Shown: piece after piece, positions 8,026 through 16,557 of the stretch
How the letters are laid out: each line of letters begins with the position of its first letter
How positions within the stretch are numbered: position 1 is the stretch's first letter
Source: Marinomonas profundi
GTDB taxonomy: Bacteria; Pseudomonadota; Gammaproteobacteria; Pseudomonadales; Marinomonadaceae
DNA: 64,000 bases
NCBI RefSeq assembly: GCF_020694005.1
Contig: NZ_CP073013.1
Span: forward strand, 2,056,578-2,120,577
Direction: 5' to 3'
Made by a program: the position numbers and the translations under genes
The notes under the pieces: model-generated
Databases searched by the model: none
Seen by the model: only the letters and a program-made list of their open reading frames with translations
What the model was told of the DNA's origin: nothing

Positions 8026-9747
8026 ATGGTAAAACGTATCGAAGACCTACGCAGTCAGCGTTGGTTTGCTCCTGACAATATGCGAGCGTTTGCGCATCGA
8101 CAACGCACGCAGCAGACGGGATATAAGCGCAGCGATTTTATGAATCGCCCTGTCATTGGCATTATTAATACGTGGAGTGACATCAGTACTTGTCATACTC
8201 ATCTTAGAGAACGTGCTCAGTTTGTCAAAGAGGGTATTATTCGTGCTGGCGGCTATCCATTAGAAATGCCCGCTATGTCGCTGGGTGAAGTGATGGTGAA
8301 ACCCACCACCATGATGTATCGAAACTTTCTAGCGATGGAAACCGAAGAACTACTGCGTAGCCATCCCATTGATGGCGCGATTTTGATGGGCGGTTGTGAT
8401 AAAACCACGCCGGGTCTATTAATGGGTGCCATCAGTATGAATATTCCCGCTATTTATATTCCGGCTGGTGCGAGCCTAAATGGTAACTTTAAAGGTCAAA
8501 AAATTGGTACGGGCACTCATACTCGAAAGTTTTGGGATGAAAAGCGTGCTGGTAATTTGAGTGATGAAGATTGGCTTGAATTGGAAGCCAAAATGACGCG
8601 TTCGGTGGGCACCTGCAACACCATGGGCACGGCGTCTTCACTAACTTCTATGGCGGAAGTGTTGGGCTTTTGTTTACCCGGCTCTGCGACCATTCCGGCG
8701 GCGGACTCGGCGCATCAACGTTTGTGTTCTCTCGCTGGAGAACGTATTACCAAAATGGTGTTTGAAGATCTGACCCCCAAATCCCTCGCCACCAAAGAAG
8801 CCTTTGAAAACGCCATTGTGACCTATGTTGCGCTGGGTGGCTCTACCAACGGCATTATCCATTTGATCGCCATGGCGGGACGTGCAGGTATTGATTTACC
8901 TATGTCTTTGTTTGATGAGTGGGCGCGTAAAGTGCCGGTTATTGCCAATCTCATGCCTGCGGGCGAATACCTGATGGAGGACTTGTTTTACGCGGGCGGT
9001 TTACCAGCGTTATTAACGCGTCTAAAAGATTTTCTGCATCTTGATCAAGGCAATGTGAATGGTCGTACCTTGGGTGAGAACTTGGAAGGCGTGGAAATTT
9101 ACAACGAGGATGTGATTCGTTCCTTAGACAATCCGGTAAATGACCGCGGTACGATTGGTGTGATTACTGGAAATCTCTGTCCAGATGGCGCGGTGTGTAA
9201 ACCGTCTGCGGCGTCTCCGCATTTATTAAATCATCGTGGTAAGGCTTTGGTATTTGAAAACCACGCACAAATGAATGCGCAGATCGACGACCCTGATTTG
9301 GATGTCGATGAAAACACTATTTTGGTACTGAAAAATGCCGGCCCTATTGGTGGGCCGGGCATGCCTGAGTGGGGCGGTTTGCCGATTCCGAAAAAGCTGC
9401 TGCAGAAAGGCGTACGCGATATGGTGCGTATTTCGGATGCGCGCATGAGTGGCACACATTACGGCACCTGCATTTTACACGTGGCGCCTGAATCTTACGT
9501 TGGCGGACCCTTGGCCTTTGTGCAAACCGGCGACTGGATCGCCTTGGATGTAGAAAAACGCACGCTGAACTTAGAGATAAGTGACGAAGAAATGGCGGCT
9601 CGAAAAGCGGCTTGGACACCACCACCGCCAAAATTTTCCCGTGGCTATGGCGCTATGTTTTCAACCCATGTCACCCAAGCAAATGAAGGGTGCGACTTTG
9701 ACTTTTTACAAGGTGACGCTGTCATCGATGAACCGGAGATATTCTAA
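8026..9747 (+). CDS. IlvD/Edd family aldonate dehydratase (L-arabinonate dehydratase type)
   Basis: This 573-residue IlvD/Edd enzyme has three cysteines expected to hold an iron-sulfur cluster: C56 (STCHTH), C124 (GGCDKTTPG) and C197 (GTCNTMG). The proteins most like it dehydrate sugar acids such as L-arabinonate, D-xylonate or related aldonates to 2-keto-3-deoxy acids, rather than acting in branched-chain amino acid synthesis. The partner genes agree: an HpcH/HpaI aldolase starts at the next base after its stop, followed by TRAP transporter genes. The exact sugar acid is not determined. It is the first gene of the plus-strand operon and carries the shared operator upstream. Confidence 0.88.
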   Translation: MVKRIEDLRSQRWFAPDNMRAFAHRQRTQQTGYKRSDFMNRPVIGIINTWSDISTCHTHLRERAQFVKEGIIRAGGYPLEMPAMSLGEVMVKPTTMMYRNFLAMETEELLRSHPIDGAILMGGCDKTTPGLLMGAISMNIPAIYIPAGASLNGNFKGQKIGTGTHTRKFWDEKRAGNLSDEDWLELEAKMTRSVGTCNTMGTASSLTSMAEVLGFCLPGSATIPAADSAHQRLCSLAGERITKMVFEDLTPKSLATKEAFENAIVTYVALGGSTNGIIHLIAMAGRAGIDLPMSLFDEWARKVPVIANLMPAGEYLMEDLFYAGGLPALLTRLKDFLHLDQGNVNGRTLGENLEGVEIYNEDVIRSLDNPVNDRGTIGVITGNLCPDGAVCKPSAASPHLLNHRGKALVFENHAQMNAQIDDPDLDVDENTILVLKNAGPIGGPGMPEWGGLPIPKKLLQKGVRDMVRISDARMSGTHYGTCILHVAPESYVGGPLAFVQTGDWIALDVEKRTLNLEISDEEMAARKAAWTPPPPKFSRGYGAMFSTHVTQANEGCDFDFLQGDAVIDEPEIF

Positions 9748-10515
9748 ATGAGCAAGACGATTAACCCATTTAAACAGCGTTTACTGGATGGTCAGAAGTT
9801 GATTGGAGGCTGGACTTTGTCTGGTAGCCCAACGGTGGCAGAAGCGATGGCGTTTTTGAACTATGACTATTTGGTGGTGGACTTAGAACACAGTCCCGCC
9901 AGCATTCACGATACTACGCCGATTTTGCGTGCCATTGAGCAAACGCCAACGGCTGCGGTAGTTCGTATGCCAAGCCATGATCCGATAGCGATTAAACAAG
10001 TATTGGATCAAGGCGGTATGACCTTGTATTTCCCATTTGTGGAATCGGTGGAAGACGCGAAAGCCATTGTCCAAGCCAGTCTGTATCCGCCATTGGGCAA
10101 ACGTGGTTTTGCCAAAATGCATCGTGCGGCGCGTTATACCACGCGTGACGATTATCCGACGGCAGCCAACGAGCAAGTGTGTTTGATTCCTCAGCTAGAG
10201 ACGGTTGAAGCGTTAGCGCTTGCGGTCGAAATCGGCCAGCTTGATGGTGTCAGTGCGGTGTTCATCGGCCCAGGAGATTTATCGATGACCATGGGCTTGC
10301 CGGGTCAGGTGAATCACCCTGATGTACGCGCAAAAATTGTTGCCTGTGTGACAGCCTGTAACCAAGCGGGGATTCCTGTGGGAACCGTGATGCCAACGCC
10401 TGATGATGCAAAATGGGCACTAGAAGTCGGCTTTAGTTTTGTGTCGATTGCCAATGATTTGGCCAATATGCTGGGACAGTGTAAAGCGCATTTGGCGCAA
10501 ATGAAAAACTCATAA
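9748..10515 (+). CDS. HpcH/HpaI family aldolase (2-keto-3-deoxy acid aldolase)
   Basis: This 255-residue class II pyruvate aldolase has the family residues: E47-H48 (DLEHS, catalytic His), R73 (VVRMP, binds the pyruvate carboxylate), and metal ligands E151 (PQLET) and D177 (GPGDLS). Members split 2-keto-3-deoxy acids into pyruvate and an aldehyde such as glycolaldehyde, lactaldehyde or tartronate semialdehyde. It follows the dehydratase with no gap (TAA then ATG), so the two are translationally linked. The product aldehyde would be the substrate of the divergent aldehyde dehydrogenase. Alternative names in the family are GarL and RhmA; the substrate length is not decidable here. Confidence 0.88.
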   Translation: MSKTINPFKQRLLDGQKLIGGWTLSGSPTVAEAMAFLNYDYLVVDLEHSPASIHDTTPILRAIEQTPTAAVVRMPSHDPIAIKQVLDQGGMTLYFPFVESVEDAKAIVQASLYPPLGKRGFAKMHRAARYTTRDDYPTAANEQVCLIPQLETVEALALAVEIGQLDGVSAVFIGPGDLSMTMGLPGQVNHPDVRAKIVACVTACNQAGIPVGTVMPTPDDAKWALEVGFSFVSIANDLANMLGQCKAHLAQMKNS

Positions 10516-10525
10516 AGGTGTCTCT

Positions 10526-11074
10526 ATGCTTTTATTAACAAGAATAATAACGTTTCTGGGGCAGATAAACTCTGCCTTTGTGTTCGTTTTCAAATATCTG
10601 GCGATTACCGCAGTGGCTGTGATGACGACGACCATTTTAGTGCAGGTATTTTGCCGTTATGTATTAAACGACTCATTACCTTGGTCCGAAGAGCTGGCGC
10701 GTTATCTGATGGTATGGATGACGTTTCTAACACTGCCTGTGGTGTCTCGTACTAAGCAACATGCGGCACTCGATATTATTTTAGGGTCTCTGCCAAGACG
10801 CTTGAGCTTGTTGCTGGAGCTGGTGCTGTATCTGTTGGTCGGGATTGTGCTGTATTACGCCTTTAATAGAAGCTTAGATTTCGCTCTAAAAGGCACGCGC
10901 ATGTTAGCAACGGCGCTGCCTATTACCAAAGCGTGGTCTTACATGGCGATGCCAGTTGGTTTTGGCGTGATGATGTTGGTCTATATCGAGCTTTTCTTGA
11001 TTGGTATTGCGCGTCTTTTTAATGAATCTAATGACGACAAGTTTGTGTTGTCTGATAGCGAAAGCGAGGCATAG
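10526..11074 (+). CDS. dctQ: TRAP transporter small permease (DctQ)
   Basis: This 182-residue protein has four predicted membrane helices and the DctQ signature region (FCRYVLNDSLPWSEELARYL, then VWMTFLTLPVVSR). DctQ is the small membrane subunit of tripartite ATP-independent periplasmic transporters; it pairs with DctM and a periplasmic binding protein to import organic acids with sodium. It starts 10 bases after the aldolase and ends 3 bases before dctM, so it is within the same operon. The binding protein is encoded separately at 14395. The likely cargo is the sugar acid degraded by the neighbouring enzymes. Confidence 0.9.
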   Translation: MLLLTRIITFLGQINSAFVFVFKYLAITAVAVMTTTILVQVFCRYVLNDSLPWSEELARYLMVWMTFLTLPVVSRTKQHAALDIILGSLPRRLSLLLELVLYLLVGIVLYYAFNRSLDFALKGTRMLATALPITKAWSYMAMPVGFGVMMLVYIELFLIGIARLFNESNDDKFVLSDSESEA

Positions 11075-11077
11075 CCC

Positions 11078-12364
11078 ATGGGTATTTCATTTTTCTGGAT
11101 TTTGCTTTCTGTGATGTTTTTGGGCATGCCTGTGGCGTTCGCTTTACTGTTTGCGCCGGGTTTGAGTCTATTTTTAGAAGGCAAGGAGATGTTTTATCTC
11201 TTGCTCACGCAGCGTTTGTACAACGGTATTGATAGCTTCCCTTTGATGGCGATTCCGTTTTTTATGTTGGCGGGCGAGGTAATGAACCGCAGCGGTATTA
11301 CCTTGTCACTTGTTCAGGTAAGCCAAGCCTTTATTGGCCATTTGCGTGGCGGTTTGGCACAGATCAATATTTTATCTTCCATGTTGTTTGCCGGTCTTAG
11401 TGGTTCGGCGGTGGCGGATTGTTCGGCGCTGGGGAAAATGCTGATTCCCGCAATGGAAAAGAACGGTTATTCGCGTCGTTTTGCGGCGGCGGTGACAGCG
11501 GCGTCTTCGGTGATTGGGCCGATTATTCCACCCAGTGGCATCATGATTTTGTATGCGTTTGTGATGAACGTGTCGGTTGGTGGCTTGTTTGCTGCCGGTA
11601 TTGTTCCGGGCATTTTGGTCGGTGTTAGTTTGATGGTGATGACGTGGTTCTTGGCGCGTCGTCGTGGCTATAAAGTGGCCTCTGAAAAAGCCACATGGAA
11701 AGAGCGTGGCACGGCAGTTAAACACGCGTTTTGGCCTTTGCTAACGCCGGTTATTTTGCTTGGGGGAATTTTGTCTGGGGTGTTTACGCCAACCGAAGCG
11801 GCGGCGGTTGCAGCAGCGTATGCCTTGGTTGTTAGTTTGATGTCGAAAACCATGACAGTAAGCAACTTGCCTAGTTTGTTTTATGCCACAGCGAAATCGT
11901 CCGCGGTGATTTTGTTTCTTGTCGGTAGTGCGGTGGCTTTTTCATCGGTGATCAGTTTGTCCGGTGCGCCACAAAAAATAGCCAATATTATGGTGACATT
12001 AACGGAGAATCCGTTGTTATTGCTGTTGATTATTAACCTGCTGCTGTTGTTTGTCGGCATGTTCTTAGACGCAGGTCCTGCGATTTTGATTCTTGGCCCT
12101 ATTCTTGGTCCGATAGTCACGCAATTTGGTATTGATCCACTGCATTTTGCCATCGTGATGTGTGTGAACTTAACCATAGGTTTGACGACGCCGCCCATGG
12201 GCTTGGTGCTGTTTGTTGCCTCGAGTGTGAGTGGGGAGCGAGTGGAGACCATTAGCCGAGAAATGCTGCCGTATTTGGCGGTGCATATCTTTGTTATTTT
12301 ATTGATTACCTATATCCCAGCATTGACGATGACCTTGCCTCGTTTACTGGGTTTTGCTTCCTGA
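11078..12364 (+). CDS. dctM: TRAP transporter large permease (DctM)
   Basis: This 428-residue protein has about twelve membrane segments and DctM hallmarks: IDSFPLMAIPFFMLAGEVMN near residue 50, SAVADCSALG near 110, IIPPSGIMILYA near 150, and LTIGLTTPPMGLVLF near 370. It is the sodium-driven transport subunit of a TRAP system in the inner membrane. It is translated right after dctQ, and the operon structure ties it to the aldonate dehydratase and aldolase. The TauE-like permease gene follows after 60 bases. Confidence 0.92.
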   Translation: MGISFFWILLSVMFLGMPVAFALLFAPGLSLFLEGKEMFYLLLTQRLYNGIDSFPLMAIPFFMLAGEVMNRSGITLSLVQVSQAFIGHLRGGLAQINILSSMLFAGLSGSAVADCSALGKMLIPAMEKNGYSRRFAAAVTAASSVIGPIIPPSGIMILYAFVMNVSVGGLFAAGIVPGILVGVSLMVMTWFLARRRGYKVASEKATWKERGTAVKHAFWPLLTPVILLGGILSGVFTPTEAAAVAAAYALVVSLMSKTMTVSNLPSLFYATAKSSAVILFLVGSAVAFSSVISLSGAPQKIANIMVTLTENPLLLLLIINLLLLFVGMFLDAGPAILILGPILGPIVTQFGIDPLHFAIVMCVNLTIGLTTPPMGLVLFVASSVSGERVETISREMLPYLAVHIFVILLITYIPALTMTLPRLLGFAS

Positions 12365-12424
12365 TGGACGGCAAAAAAATAGTTTTCGATAGAGTTAAGT
12401 GCACAAAAAATGAGGGAGGCTTTT

Positions 12425-13177
12425 ATGCTTATGGATAGTTCAAGCCTGCTTTTATTATTGTTTTTTGCTCTCGGCAGTTACATTCAAGCGACCACAGGTT
12501 TCGCCTTTGGGTTGATTGTCGTGAGCAGTGTGTCGGCATTAGGTTTAGCGCCTATTGAAGTCACGGCCTTTGCAGTGAGTGTGTTAAGCCTTATTAATGC
12601 TGGTATTGGGCTTTATGGCGGACATTGGCGAAAGATAAATCGACGTGCGTTTTGGGGTTTTATCTTGCCTTGTCTGCCAGCCATTTTTCTTGGCGTATGG
12701 TTGCTTGGTTACCTTGGCGAGAACGCGTTAGGCTGGCTAAAATTTAGCTTAGGTTTGTGTATCGTGGTCAGTAGTTTGCTGATGATGCTGCAGGCTCATA
12801 GGGTGAGAAAAGAATCCTCAGCTGGCGCCTTTGCAGTCAGTGGTGTAATAGGTGGGGTAATGGGGGGGATGTTTGCAACCTTTGGTCCGCCTATTACCTT
12901 CATGATGTACCGCCAGCCAGATGATCAGGCCAGGATACGTGCAACGCTATTAGGGATATTTTGTTGCACAGCCGCCCTGCGCGTGGGATCGGTCAGCATG
13001 ACGCAAGGCGTTGATGTCGAGACTTGGTTGTTATGTGCGCTTGGTTTTCCTGTGGTTGTTGTAGCGACGTTAGTGGCGAGAAAGTTTCCATTGCCTATTT
13101 CGGGCCGAGCGATGCGGTTTGTGGCGTTTAGCTTGTTGCTACTGTCTGGCGTTAGCTTGATGTGGCAGGGATTTTAG
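12425..13177 (+). CDS. TauE/SafE (TSUP) family permease
   Basis: This 250-residue membrane protein has about eight helices and the two repeated TSUP segments (GFAFGLIVVSSVSALGLAP near the start, GVIGGVMGGMFATFGPPITF in the middle). TSUP proteins carry anions such as sulfite, sulfoacetate or organic acids across the inner membrane, often as exporters. I chose the ATG at 12425 because a GAGGGAGG site lies 5 bases upstream; an earlier in-frame ATG at 12410 has no site. It is the last gene of the plus-strand module A operon before a terminator. Its cargo may be a by-product of the pathway, but this is inference. Confidence 0.8.
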   Translation: MLMDSSSLLLLLFFALGSYIQATTGFAFGLIVVSSVSALGLAPIEVTAFAVSVLSLINAGIGLYGGHWRKINRRAFWGFILPCLPAIFLGVWLLGYLGENALGWLKFSLGLCIVVSSLLMMLQAHRVRKESSAGAFAVSGVIGGVMGGMFATFGPPITFMMYRQPDDQARIRATLLGIFCCTAALRVGSVSMTQGVDVETWLLCALGFPVVVVATLVARKFPLPISGRAMRFVAFSLLLLSGVSLMWQGF

Positions 13178-13202
13178 ATAGAAGCTCTCAGTAAACAGAA
13201 AA

Positions 13203-13241
13203 GGGAGCGCGTTGACCTTGTTGTCAGGCGCTCTTTTTTTG
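13203..13241. terminator. Terminator between TauE and GntR genes
   Basis: GAGCGC (13205-13210) pairs with GCGCTC (13228-13233), with an inner TGAC/GTCA stem, followed by seven T residues. It separates convergent genes. Confidence 0.8.
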
Positions 13242-13262
13242 TTCGTTAATTTAGAAAGTCCG

Positions 13263-14000
13263 TTAATTCAGTTCGACAAGATAATGTAGGTCTTGGCTGT
13301 TGGCGCGGCTGATTCGATGTTCGACGGTACGGCCATCTAATGATCGAGCGGTGCGGCTGACTTCTAGCAAGGGCTGTCCTGAAGCAATGTTTAATATCGC
13401 CTGATCTTGTTCGTTGGCCAATACGGCTTTTAATCTGTCCGTGGCCTTGTGAACGGTAATGTTAAAGCGTTGTTGATAGTAGTGATAAAGGGAGTGAGGC
13501 AGTTTTTCTTCTTTTTCTAAGTCAACAAAATAACCTTGAGGGAGGTAGATAAGTTCCCGTATACAAGCCGTGTTGTTGATGGAACGAACACGATGAATTT
13601 CAATGACTTTCTCGTTGCTTGAGTTGCCGAAGAGCGCACGCAGGTGGGTGTCTGGTGTGATTAATCGTATTTCGAGTAATTGAGCATTAGGCAGCTCAGG
13701 GATGTCGCCGTTATCACTTTTGAAATGGAAAAAGTGGAACAGCATTTTTTGCAATGTATGCTCTGATACAAAAGTGCCAACGCCTTGGCGACGAAATAAC
13801 ACGTTGTCTTCGGTGAGGGCGTTGAGTGCTTTTCGAACGGTTCCTTGGCTAACACCCAGTAAATCCGCCAGTTGGAACTCACTTGGCAACATTTCACCGG
13901 GCTTCCAAATACCTTCAATAATTCTCTCGGTAATCAGCTCTTGAACTTGTTTATACAGAGGTTTGAAGATAGGTGATGGCTGCGGTGCTTTGTCTGTCAT
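13263..14000 (-). CDS. GntR family regulator, HutC/UTRA subfamily
   Basis: This 245-residue protein has an N-terminal GntR winged helix (residues about 12-80: LYKQVQELITERIIEGIWKP, then PSEFQLADLLGVSQGTVRKAL) and a C-terminal UTRA ligand-binding domain (about 95-240). HutC-type regulators are usually repressors released by a pathway sugar or metabolite. The frame extends to 14075, but the ATG at 14000 has AGGT 8 bases upstream. It sits between the catabolic operon and the divergent TRAP binding protein gene. The identical 17-base palindromic motif in both promoter regions of the module is its most likely target. Confidence 0.88.
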   Translation of the reverse strand: MTDKAPQPSPIFKPLYKQVQELITERIIEGIWKPGEMLPSEFQLADLLGVSQGTVRKALNALTEDNVLFRRQGVGTFVSEHTLQKMLFHFFHFKSDNGDIPELPNAQLLEIRLITPDTHLRALFGNSSNEKVIEIHRVRSINNTACIRELIYLPQGYFVDLEKEEKLPHSLYHYYQQRFNITVHKATDRLKAVLANEQDQAILNIASGQPLLEVSRTARSLDGRTVEHRISRANSQDLHYLVELN

Positions 14001-14394
14001 GGCTTGACCTGCTTTGAGTTTGTTGCTCTTAGAATAAGTAAATGAGATTTTTTGCACGACTACTGTGCTTGCCAATACTTTGTTAAAAATAGACTCGAAA
14101 TACTCATTTATAACCCATAAACTCTGCTTTTTCGTCTATTTTTGCCTCGTCTTGGCTTCGCTCGTGACGTCGTGTAAATATCTCTTACTGTAATAAAAAA
14201 ATCTGTTCTTTTCTTGCACTTTATGTCTTATATAAGATATAAAACAAGTTATAACAAGATAATGACTTATTTACTATCAGCAATCCGTTAATAAGATGGC
14301 GACCAGTGAATAAATAGTCTGTTGGCTTGTTTACCGCTTACGTGATGCAAGAATAAAAATACGAGATCCAAAAATAAAAAACGGAGCCTTCGAA
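14001..14394. other. Divergent control region between gntR and dctP
   Basis: No gene is seen in this 394-base stretch. It is AT-rich, holds the second shared operator (14221-14237), and probably carries the promoters of both flanking genes. A CGGAGCC ribosome site precedes the ATG at 14395. Confidence 0.6.
14221..14237. promoter_or_regulatory. Shared operator of module A, copy 2
   Basis: TTATGTCTTATATAAGA is identical to 7917-7933 and includes the palindrome TCTTATATAAGA (14226-14237). It lies about 160 bases before dctP and about 220 bases before gntR, which fits repression of dctP and autoregulation. Confidence 0.65.
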
Positions 14395-15465
14395 ATGAAA
14401 AGAAACGATTTACTAAAAAAAACCACTGCTGCTTTTGTGCCAACACTCATGGCGGCGAGTTTGTCGCTTGCTGCTATGCCAGCATTGGCTGCCGATTATG
14501 AGTTCAATATTGTGCATCTTTCCAATACCAGTGATGAAGATTACGACGGTGCAGTGGTGCTGAAAGACTATGTTGAAGCGCAGTCCAATGGACGTATTCA
14601 GGTAAATATTTATTCTGGCGGTCAGTTATGTGGTAACCCAACAGAATGCATTGAAGCTCTGCAAGCCAATTTGATTCAGGTGTTTAATACCACGACGGGT
14701 GGTTTGGCCAATGTGTTTCCAGAAATTCAAGCGTTAGACATTCCGTATATTTTTCCCACCGACCGTGTTGCAGAGTGTGCGCTAGATAATGAAATGCTGG
14801 TTGGTCCCATCCGTAAAGAGCTGTTAGATCGCACTGGTTCTATGCGTCTGATGACCATTGGTAATACGGGCGGTTGGCGTAATTTCGCGACAACGGATAA
14901 ATTGATTAAAACCCCTGCTGATGTGAAAGGTTTGAAAATCCGTACCATTAATTCCCCTATCCAAATGGAACTGGTAAAAGCCATGGGTGGCAGCCCAACC
15001 GCCGTGCCTTGGCCAGAAGTCTATACCTCATTGGCAACCGGTTTGGTGGAAGGCACGAAAAACGGTATTACCGATATTATGGGGATGAAGTTTAACGAAC
15101 ACATTAAATATATGACGTTGGATGGTCACGGTTATATGGCGTCTATGTGGTGGATGAATAATGATTCACTGAAAGGCATGCCAGACGATCTTCAACACAT
15201 TATGATGGATGGTTTTGATGCGCTACGTGAAGTGACAACCGTGATGCCTAAACGTCGTCAGATCGACGCGTATAACGAATTTAAAGCCTCTGGTGGCACC
15301 GTTTATGCGCCAACCGCCGATGAGAAAGCTCAGTTCCAAGAAGCCGCGAAACCGGTTCGTGACTGGTTCGTAAATGAATATGGCGCGAAATGGGTAGAAG
15401 TGACAGAAAGTGCGGTGAAGTCCTGCGAAGCGTCAATCAACAACTCTTATACTGCGCAAAATTAA
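14395..15465 (+). CDS. dctP: TRAP transporter substrate-binding protein (DctP)
   Basis: This 356-residue periplasmic protein has a signal peptide (residues about 1-32, basic start MKRNDLLKK, hydrophobic core, cleavage near MPALA-ADY). The mature part is a DctP-family binding protein: TPADVKGLKIRT near 180-190 carries the Arg that pairs with the ligand carboxylate, and TSLATGLVEG follows near 210. It would deliver a sugar acid to the DctQM permease encoded at 10526-12364. Separation of the receptor gene from its permease by the regulator is unusual but functional, and the shared operator ties them together. Two cysteines (LCGNPTEC) near residues 80-87 may form a disulfide. Confidence 0.92.
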   Translation: MKRNDLLKKTTAAFVPTLMAASLSLAAMPALAADYEFNIVHLSNTSDEDYDGAVVLKDYVEAQSNGRIQVNIYSGGQLCGNPTECIEALQANLIQVFNTTTGGLANVFPEIQALDIPYIFPTDRVAECALDNEMLVGPIRKELLDRTGSMRLMTIGNTGGWRNFATTDKLIKTPADVKGLKIRTINSPIQMELVKAMGGSPTAVPWPEVYTSLATGLVEGTKNGITDIMGMKFNEHIKYMTLDGHGYMASMWWMNNDSLKGMPDDLQHIMMDGFDALREVTTVMPKRRQIDAYNEFKASGGTVYAPTADEKAQFQEAAKPVRDWFVNEYGAKWVEVTESAVKSCEASINNSYTAQN

Positions 15466-15506
15466 TGTATTGCTAATCCTCCTTCTGAACGGCGATTTTC
15501 CGTTGG

Positions 15507-15533
15507 GCCAGTGCTTGCACTGGCTTTTTTTTG
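15507..15533 (+). terminator. Terminator after dctP
   Basis: GCCAGTGC pairs with GCACTGGC (15507-15524), followed by eight T residues. Confidence 0.85.
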
Positions 15534-15555
15534 CCTGTTAGATATATGCCAAGCC

Positions 15556-16449
15556 TTATTGATTCGGCACTTGCGCTTGTAGGTGGGCGATCAGCCTTTC
15601 CATCAATGGCGTTAAGTTGTTTTTACGCCAGACAAAATGAATCGCAAGCTCTGGTAAAGCCCCATCAATAGGGCGATAGGTTAAGCCTTCTCGTTGATCA
15701 AATTGCGTAGATTCAGGAACCAGGGCAATACCCACACCCGCCGCCACTAGGGTTCGAGTTGTTTGCGTTAATCGAGCGACTTGTACAATGTTGGGTTCGA
15801 CGCCCGCCACGTGTAGGTGATGCATGATCTGATCGTATAAAGACGGATGGGCTTGCCGAGCAAACGAAATAAACGGCAGCTGGTGTAAATCACTTAAAGG
15901 CACACTGTCTTTTTGTGCGAGTGGATGATTTTCAGGCAAAGCGAGAAGGTGTTTTTGTGTCTCATAGTCTTGGTGCTCTAAGTCTGTGACGTCTATTAAG
16001 GGATTGAGAAAGATCATTGCTAAGTCGATTTTCTCTGTTCTTAAGGCATCCAACGCATGGGTTGTGGTCATTTCTTCCAGATTGAGTGTCACGCCATGAT
16101 TGTCTTGTTTAAACTGCGCGATGCCTTTGGAAAAATGCGGTGTACCCGCCGCCCAAACAAAACCGAGTGACATAGTGCCTGCGGTGCCATTGGCAACACT
16201 GCGAACTTGCTCTTGGATCTTTTCCCAGTTCTGTAAAAGCGCCCTTGCTTGAGGCAAAAGCGCTTCTCCTGCAGGCGTCAAAGACACCTTTTGGCTGCTG
16301 CGCTCAAAAAGTACGGCCCCCAGTTCATCTTCAATGGCTTTGATTTGTTGCGACAGTGGCGGCTGGGCAATATGTAATCGAGCTGCCGCACGCCCAAAAT
16401 GCAGCTCTTCCGCCACGGTAATAAAATAATTCAATTTTCGAAAGCGCAT
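15556..16449 (-). CDS. LysR family transcriptional regulator
   Basis: This 297-residue protein has the LysR N-terminal helix-turn-helix (residues 1-60: MRFRKLNYFITVAEELHFGR, then AARLHIAQPPLSQQIKAIEDEL) and a periplasmic-binding-like effector domain (about 90-290). The start of the HTH is typical of the CatR/BenM-like group, which senses aromatic or dicarboxylic metabolites. It is divergent from the Gfo/Idh oxidoreductase gene, the classic LysR arrangement, and probably controls it. An inverted repeat in the intergenic region is a candidate binding site. The inducer is unknown. Confidence 0.9.
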   Translation of the reverse strand: MRFRKLNYFITVAEELHFGRAAARLHIAQPPLSQQIKAIEDELGAVLFERSSQKVSLTPAGEALLPQARALLQNWEKIQEQVRSVANGTAGTMSLGFVWAAGTPHFSKGIAQFKQDNHGVTLNLEEMTTTHALDALRTEKIDLAMIFLNPLIDVTDLEHQDYETQKHLLALPENHPLAQKDSVPLSDLHQLPFISFARQAHPSLYDQIMHHLHVAGVEPNIVQVARLTQTTRTLVAAGVGIALVPESTQFDQREGLTYRPIDGALPELAIHFVWRKNNLTPLMERLIAHLQAQVPNQ

Positions 16450-16469
16450 GATATCTTTTTCATATTAAG

Positions 16470-16484
16470 TATGTGATTAACATA
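16470..16484. promoter_or_regulatory. Candidate LysR operator
   Basis: TATGT-GATTA-ACATA is a perfect inverted repeat with a 5-base spacer in the 108-base divergent region between the lysR and Gfo/Idh genes. Position fits LysR autoregulation; sequence alone is not proof. Confidence 0.4.
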
Positions 16485-16557
16485 TATTAGACATAACGAT
16501 GCGCTTTTCCTATCTTAGTCCTACAAAATAATTCTAAATGAGTTTAGGTGAGACATC

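Noticed and set aside
8026-9747. Branched-chain dihydroxy-acid dehydratase (ilvD)
   Set aside because: The neighbours are an aldolase, sugar-acid transporters and a sugar regulator, and the sequence fits the sugar-acid branch of IlvD/Edd.
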